From Talinum fruticosum (lineage: Eukaryota > Streptophyta > Magnoliopsida > Caryophyllales > Talinaceae): a stretch of DNA of 64,000 nt. The first letter of the stretch is position 1. The number at the start of each line of letters is the position of its first letter. A program made the position numbers and the translations under genes. The stretch lies in the NCBI GenBank assembly GCA_021018815.1, contig JAITYX010000004.1, positions 10,414,501-10,478,500 of the forward strand. The letters are read 5' to 3'. Of this stretch, positions 57,196 through 64,000 are shown one piece after another. A model generated the notes under the pieces. It searched no databases. It worked only from the letters and a program-made list of their open reading frames with translations, and was not told the origin of the DNA.

Positions 57196-60100
57196 AGTTC
57201 ATTACAACTTCAATGGGGGCACAACAATTTTCCAAGTGTTGCTATATTTCACCCTAAACTTGCAACAATCCATACTCAAAATCACAGATGTCAACAGTGA
57301 CGAGGACTTTTGACTGTCACATTTGAGGCCTTTCGTCAAGCCTTAGAATAACCCCTGAAAGTGGGTTGTCCAAACACAGCATTTCTGCTTGCAGGGGGTA
57401 AAGTCGCTTACATTTGGATCTGCCTGGCTCTACTCTGGGGGATTCACAATAGGTTTGTTGCTGATCGTAGAATATCCCTGAAAGCATGAAAAAAATATAC
57501 ACCTAAGAACAAAATTCAAATTCCCTTCAATGCTTTCATTTTTCATCGGCTGCTGGCAACTAATACACTCCCTACTTCAAATGACCAGCCCACAACTAAA
57601 ATTACCAGTATGTACAAAAGAGCAATTAATATTTCAGGGCCACTAGTAAAAAATAATTACTATTTCAGTTTTATAATTGATGATTGAACAGCTATACATG
57701 TCATCCGAATATAGGATACCAAATGAACTGCCACAAGCAGCAACCAGATACAAGGAAATAATACACCCATATCAACAATTATATCTTCTTCTCAACTGGC
57801 AAATCCATTAGTACACAAACCTAATATACAAAATCAATGGGCATTGAAATCCAATTCTTCATAAGCAACCATCACATCACAACTAACAATTATAACAATA
57901 AACCATCCATCACAATGACTTAACTCTGATTTTAGGATAGGTTTGGCAAAGTATTGCAAACCACTTACACGGCAAGGGAGGAAGGGGTTCTCTCAGAACT
58001 TTGAAAGATTTTTTTTTTGGGGGGGTGTCAGAAATGGGTCTCAGGCACAAGGAAAAGATTCACGTGATACGTCTAATCATTTGAGGCCAAGCGGGCCCAA
58101 AAGATCACCCAAAACCAATTTGGTGAAACAACAGGGAGGGGACTGAAACAAGAAGCAATTTCGGAATTTGTCAGCACAAGGCCCGATTAGTCTTGCTATA
58201 GCAGTGACACAGCTTAGTTTCCCACAGACTATTTTCAAGCAGGCCTCGGCACATTTGCAGTAGATGAAACTGTAAGCAACTGAGAATTGTGTTGTAGCTT
58301 CTCCAGACATCACCTTGGCAGATTAATTTTCTTCCTTAAACGCCCATCAATCAACTTCTTCACTTGAAATTGTTAATAACTCACCATTCAACATGTCAAG
58401 CACCCTTTGTCCTTTTTATAATGTTGATAAGATATCAACGACCCCCTTCTCATAATATAAACTAGATCACAATTTATAATTTAACATTAAGCCAGAAAGC
58501 ATTTAGGGGACAAAGTTACATACAGTGAGAAAACTAAAGCAATCTCAAACCATAATCAATGAGAGCAAGCATTTGATGAATTTATTTTGATCAGAACTCA
58601 ACAAGCGCAAACGCAATGTTCTTGAATAGATTGGCTTTCATCAGCTTAGGAGGAGTAGAAAAGTTTAAGGAGTTTGTCCAACAGTTATCTCTCTTTCATA
58701 GGTATACTTAGGGCACTCCAAGGTCATTTGAGTAAGTTTCCCTAAGGTCCACTAGACCTTTGGTTCCCGGGAGCTTCCTACTCACTGCTCTTGTTTCTTT
58801 TTTGTTTTTTTGTAGGGTTGGATCCCTAAGGTCCACTACTATTTGGACAGCTGAAAGTCAATTTGCAGCAACTTTTTCAGCTTGCAATATAGCACAACGA
58901 TGGAAAAATACCTTATGAAGTTCTTGACATTTCTGTTGAATAATAAGCAATCAAAAAGTTTTAATGTAAGAATCCACTGGAAACAACCTATGCAATTCAT
59001 GAGAATGGCGCTAAGGTTGCTAAAACCCCTCCAACCCCCAAAAAGAACACACAAAAAAAGGAAAAACCTGTCATGGTGCAAGCAGCCACCCCTTGCCCCC
59101 GGGTTGCATTGTTGTTGCATCAAAACGGTAAATGTTCTTTGTTGCAGACAACACACTTACAGCAGTAGACAACAAAAAGTTAGATTCAGCCGAGTTAAAT
59201 CTCGGAAAAGTTGGACAAGTGTGCTTACACGAAACAATTCCACCCCCCCAAAGTATAGCCTTTCATTTAAACCAGATTCCAGTTCGCTTTAATTCTCCCT
59301 AGATATGTTCTGTTCCAGGGTGCTTACACAAAACAATTCCACCCCCCCACCCGCCTCCCAGGCCAGTCCTGCCCCTGACGCCCTTCTCGTTCCTATAAAG
59401 TCTTGCGGCTGCTGTGCTTTCCTTTCTGTTTTGTCAATGGGTTTCCTTTATCTATCTACTGGAGGTTTCTGGTCTACATCATAAGGTGGTAAGAGGAATG
59501 TGCTGATAGGGACCAAGGAGGATAACTTGAAACAATGCTAAGTGGAGGAGATATTCACCCTTTCTGAAGAACATGTTGCCTCGTAGGTAATCAGGGCCTG
59601 ATGTAGATTCCGCAGATCTAATTTCTCCATGTGGAGCAATCAATTTCTGCATGGATGAAAAAATCATTCTCTTTTGGAGACCTAAAGAAATTGGTCGACG
59701 AAATTCCTGCAACTATCAGAAATCAATTATGGCAACAGTTCTGTTTTTCAAGCATTTTGAAAGACCAGGCCTAGGCTAAAATCTTCAACTCAGATTGTTA
59801 TTTCTTACTCTTTGGAGACAGGGTCCCTCTCTCAACCTATGAAGACAATGCCCACAGTTGTTATACCGCAACCCCTGTACCGAGATGCCATCCCCAAGTA
59901 CGGCTTTTCCCAAGAGTTAACAAGTTTGCTCTTGGTCTTTTTCCGGTGTTTATCATCTTTGCTAATGATCCCTAATGTGGGGAAGAATGCTAGACGTACA
60001 AAAGTTGAGCCGTCCTCGTCAATGAAGTTACATGAGAAGAATAAGGTTGAAGAAACCAAAGGGCTAGTGCATCAACACTCTTTGGTGTTCTTGAATTTCA

Positions 60101-61960
60101 ATTTGTAGCTGCTCCATTTTGGCAGCAATTGTGCAAAGCCCTTATATCTTGCCGCACCTACTAGTGTTCAATAGATTTGATTGAATTGATAAAGTAATGA
60201 CACTTACAAGCTTTCATTATAGAAACGATACCATGTGTTAAGAGTAGAATAGCTGGTATAATACACAAATTTGTGCCGTGCAAGACTATTGTACATTTTT
60301 AATACGAAATTGACTCGCTCTAACTACCTCAAGCAACAGATAAAAGAATTCAAAATCACACTGCCCATATAAAAAAACAAACTTTGTTCAACCACCTTAC
60401 ATAGAAAAGATCACATATTCTATGTCAATAAATTGTGACATCTAAATAGATACTTATTAAATGACCATGTTACTAAAGCTCAAGCTATTATGCATTGGCC
60501 CACAGCATGCCTAATAGATCAGCATGAATTACTAAGCCTATATGACATATCACGAACAATCAAAGTACATACAAATAAAAACTCAGTCCTACCAAGCCTC
60601 CAAGCATATGTTCCTCAATAACAGCTCAAGTAAGGGCCAAAGCACAACAATCCAACTCATCATCAGGCCACTCATCAAGCTATAAACCTTAATCTTTAGA
60701 ATCTACTACTATGCGGTGGACTAAGGTAAGGGCTCCATTGTCAATGGCACCATTTTCTGCATCAACTTGGATTTTCTTTGATGATGATTAGGCTTGTTGT
60801 GCTTTGCCTCTTCAACAAGCTTTAATTGAGGCTATCGTCAAGGAAAATAGGCGTCGATAAGGCTAAGTCTTTATTCGTATGGACATTCATCGTTCATATC
60901 TTGCATGCTTTGGTCTTTCATTGGCACCATTACACAAACTATAGGCTAACAGATATGATTGGGCTTTCTTAACGTGGCTTATTTAACAAGTGTGCATATA
61001 GATGTCACAAATCTACTGGCATAGAACATGAAATCTTTTCTCCATAAGCTAGTTGTGCAAAATTTAATCTTTCATTTGGTAATAATGATACTGAGATCCT
61101 TTACCCGCTTCGTAAAAAGTCAAAGCAAGCCAGTATTTCATTGAAAAGGTATGATAGCTTTCAATTGCACAGAAATAGTGGGAAAAACTAGTAAGAATTG
61201 TGCATGTGATCCAATTCAGGAGACATAGCATCTACAGTTGTATAAATAGAACCTTGTAAGTGTCTATGATATGCATTATATCATGAATGACTATATGGTT
61301 AGCAGCTGGCAGAGAAGAGTTATTACACTTTAAAAGACCTCCAGAAACAGTGGAACTGTAGCCAATAACTCAAGAAATCTCGCCCGACAAGGAAAAAGCT
61401 TTCTAGACCATAGTAGTGGCTACATACAAAGATAAAGCACATCAAAAGATATATTAAAAAACCTTCTTCAAGACCTCTAATGATGTTCTATAAAGTTTAT
61501 ATTGCACCTCGAAGAGAGAATAAGATGATATAAGGCGAAAAATGAAAGCTTTCTGTACTTGTGAGGATTTTCTGGCTCAAGTACTATGGCCATTCAAATT
61601 GGGGGGGAGGATTTTGCGCAGACATTGATAATTTTCTGAGCTAAATTTTCCTCTTTAATGCATTAACCCATTAGTTACTTGCCCTTTAATTCTCCCAGGG
61701 GCAGTCAAAGAATGGCAGTCATAAAATTGGAAGAATCCCAAATGAGATAACACAGATTAGAAGATGATTCCACAATCGTAGTCAATTACTAATGACAATA
61801 ATCATAATTAAACTGTTCAAACATCATCCATTAGTCAACATACACGGAATCCATGAGCGTTGTATGGACTAAACCACTGAAAATTTCACAATCCTAGAAA
61901 AAGGCACATCCAAGAAGATAGAAACGAGCAAGAGAGAGAGTAGTCAGAATGCGTACTAGA
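57196..61960. other. long intergenic or intronic region, no confident gene
   Basis: 57200-57500 reads like transcript leader for the PHT4;6-like copy. Beyond that I see only scattered frames: a splice-preceded minus-strand frame at 59479-59706 (listed) and a plus-strand frame at 59812-60108 with no known family. If the GC-rich block at 61970-62125 is the first exon of a minus-strand transcript, much of this region could be a leader intron; that is inference. Confidence 0.4.
59479..59706 (-). other. candidate terminal coding exon, 75 residues, family unknown
   Basis: Preceded by an acceptor GTTGCAG and open to TGA at 59479-59481, phase 0. The reading EFRRPISLGLQKRMIFSSMQ continues to a hydrophobic stretch (YLLHLALFQVILLGPYQ). 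Composition is protein-like, but no upstream exon could be joined and I do not recognise the family. It may be part of a degraded gene or chance. Confidence 0.25.
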
Positions 61961-61969
61961 TACGGGAGC

Positions 61970-62125
61970 TCATGGCAAGCAGAGTTGGGAAAAGGAAAAT
62001 TTAGCGATTAGCTCCGGGCATCCGGCGCCGTGGAATCAATCCCTGGACGAGTTTTCCGGAGCAGAGCGGCGGTCAGGCAGCGGATGAGACGTCGGCCGGC
62101 GGTGCTGAGCGATGACGTCAGTCGG
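61970..62125 (-). promoter_or_regulatory. CpG-rich island with TGACGTCA; likely promoter/first exon of a minus-strand transcript
   Basis: A sharply GC-rich island in AT-rich DNA (CCGGCGCCG, CGTCGGCCGGCGG) with the palindromic bZIP-type site TGACGTCA at 62113-62120. No ATG opens a convincing frame, so it would be untranslated leader. Position and direction would suit a transcript running toward the PHT4;6-like copy 5 kb away, which is inference. Confidence 0.35.
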
Positions 62126-64000
62126 GATCGCTTCAGTTGATTTTGGGATCAATAGCTAATGAAATCTTACTTTTTACCTTCCCCTATAAAATTGAGACTT
62201 GACCTTTTTTTTCAATTGCACAAATATTTGGATAATACAAGGAGTTTTTCTTTTGCGCTAATTTTTTTAAATTAGATTTTTTTAATTATTTATATACGTG
62301 GAGTTAACTATATATTGATGAGCATATAAAAAGGTAAAATTCTTCAATCACATATTTTCTCTATTTATAAAATTTGAATATGTATTGATGGTTTTTTTAA
62401 AATGTTTTGAAATAGGTATCAATATTAAATTCATCGATATATTAAAATTTAAGTTCAATTTATGTCTTCTATAAAACGATCCTTTTGTTTGTTTAATGCT
62501 TTATGTGATTCAAGTGTATATCTCTTAAATTCGTTGGTATCAAAAGGAAGCTAAGAGTGCTCCAAGGTTTTTTTTTTTTTTTTGTCTCGCATTTCACAAA
62601 TATGAGTGATAATGAAAAAAATATTATCTTCACTTATGCCCAAATCTAAAAGGAAAAAAGTGAATAAAGAAAAACAAGAAAGAATAAGAGCCACTTACTT
62701 ATATGACCTCCTTAATTTTATTATTAAAAAAATTCCCAATACAACTTATACGAGTATTCATTGTTATAACTATAACAATTTTAATGCTTATTAAATATAC
62801 GAGTATTCATTGTTACAATTATAACAATTTTAATGCTTATTAAAATTTGGAATTACTGAATTGGTTACATAAAAAAATTTAATTTTTAAGTTATGATTAT
62901 TAAAAATTTATTCTTAATACATTTAAACTGATCGGATAAATAACCTTTCATTCATATATGGTTTATAATAGGTGGGAGCCGGGAAACCATGTGACATGAT
63001 GTAACAAATCATGCACATACAAGAACGTGCATTTTGTCCATTGATAGATTTTGCTGCTTGCTAATGTCTATGCAATACAAAGCATGCGGTAGTTGAAACT
63101 TCCATAAATAAGGCAAATATATAAAGTGCATGTCATGTGGAAAAACTGACCTAATCCTTTTCTTAAATAATGAAGGGCAACTTCCACATTGTTTATATAT
63201 ATATCAGTAGAAAAAAGCGTTTGGATTAAAACCGAATAAAAAATTGGTCTCTAATTTTGTTTAGAGATCGATATTTGAGAACAAATCGAATCCGCCTTAA
63301 GTGAGGCCGAATTCGAAACCGAAGAATAAATCAGATTATATTTGAGACTGAAATTTAGAGATCGAAATATTCTAACTCAAATTGAGACTAAAATTTTAGA
63401 CCTATAATGTTATTTTCTCGATTAGAGACCAAAGTACATTCGGTCTCTAATTTTCGGTTTTAAATTTTATTAAACTTCTTTCTCTCCTTTTCGACTCAGA
63501 TATGAAGCCAACACTTTAAAACATATGGCTAAAGGTTGCAAATTGCAAGTCTTGCAAAATATACTCGCAACCTTTAGGCATATGTTGAGTCAACAAGGCA
63601 TGATTGATGAGCCTTGACTACCCAACAAGAGAAAATCCATGAGGAGAATATGAATCATGTCATGAATATGAGAGAGTGAGAGTGGAGGGAGGGAGGTAGA
63701 GAGCATATGGATATAAATGATAAAACATGGTATTTTTGTCTTCAAGTATCAAGTGGCATATGGTAGGTTTCCCATGGTTTCTAGCATTTTGATTTAAATT
63801 CACGTCTCCCCATGCTCTTGACTCCTTCAACATGTGAATAATTGCGTGCAAATTAAATTCAAACTCACCAAGTTCTTCCTTTTCAAGAGATTATTCAACA
63901 AGTGTACAGTGGATAAGTACATACATATAGAAACTTAATTGACTACTACTAAATTTTTAAAGATAGCACATATATGAGAAAGAGTTCCCATTTTCAATAT
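62126..64000. other. AT-rich intergenic, no gene seen
   Basis: Contains a T run (62568-62583), a 49-bp tandem duplication (62747-62845, listed) and, at about 63225-63470, sequence bounded by ATTAAAACCGAA and TTCGGTTTTAAA (roughly inverted ends) with internal repeats of GGTCTCTAATTTT, perhaps a MITE whose target-site duplication I could not define. Confidence 0.45.
62747..62845. repeat. 49-bp tandem duplication
   Basis: The unit starting TATACGAGTATTCATTGTTA occurs twice in a row with two differences (TATAACTATAACAA against TACAATTATAACAA). It lies in AT-rich intergenic DNA. Confidence 0.8.

Noticed and set aside
59812..60108. 98-residue plus-strand frame with some protein-like composition
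   Set aside because: No family recognised, no splice partner or start context, and an equally open antisense frame; not enough to call a gene.
63225..63470. Possible MITE with inverted AAAACCGAA ends
   Set aside because: The ends match only roughly and no target-site duplication could be defined, so it is mentioned only in the intergenic note.

Overview
This window looks like nuclear DNA of a dicot, probably a woody one. Genes are split by GT-AG introns, intergenic DNA is AT-rich, and there are remnants of a LINE, a Ty3/gypsy element, LTRs and a MITE. All recognisable proteins are plant families. I cannot name the species from sequence alone.

Layout. (1) 2.3-6.3 kb, +: a four-exon gene for a small membrane/coiled-coil protein with a mitochondrial-type N-terminus; intron 3 holds a dead LINE. 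(2) 7.4-19.0 kb: a large interrupted palindrome. Two nearly identical arms of about 3 kb face each other across a 3.2-kb spacer, and each carries an intact gene for the complex I subunit NDUFB3 (B12). A 2-kb block with a PPR gene fragment and a hairpin-forming minisatellite sits in the right arm only. (3) 19.5-38.7 kb: a cluster of five LRK10L-type receptor-like kinase loci (GUB_WAK ectodomain, transmembrane segment, kinase). One is intact (-), one is intact except for one frameshift (+), one is a pseudogene split by two LTR insertions, one is a kinase-only relic, and one has a premature stop near the end of the kinase. (4) 40.6-41.8 kb, +: a PPPDE/DeSI-type peptidase gene. (5) 44.6-48.9 kb, -: a nine-exon DCN1-like (cullin neddylation) gene. 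(6) 51.8-52.8 kb, -: an intact single-exon ATL-type RING-H2 E3 ligase. (7) 55.9-57.2 kb, -: a PHT4;6-like anion transporter copy with three stop codons and two frameshifts. The rest is mostly non-coding.

The genes do not form a pathway, apart from the tandem kinase cluster, which is the usual plant pattern of clustered, rapidly decaying receptor genes. Two genes (DCN1-like and ATL) belong to ubiquitin/NEDD8 biology, and PPPDE proteins have been tied to deSUMOylation; I see no reason to read this neighbourhood as functional.

The main cross-cutting observation is that five otherwise well-conserved gene models carry nine single-base indels, almost all in short homopolymers. Adding or removing one base at each restores family-typical protein and makes the summed exon lengths divisible by three. 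This points to assembly or sequencing indel error at least as much as to gene death, so frameshift-only pseudogene calls here should be treated with caution.
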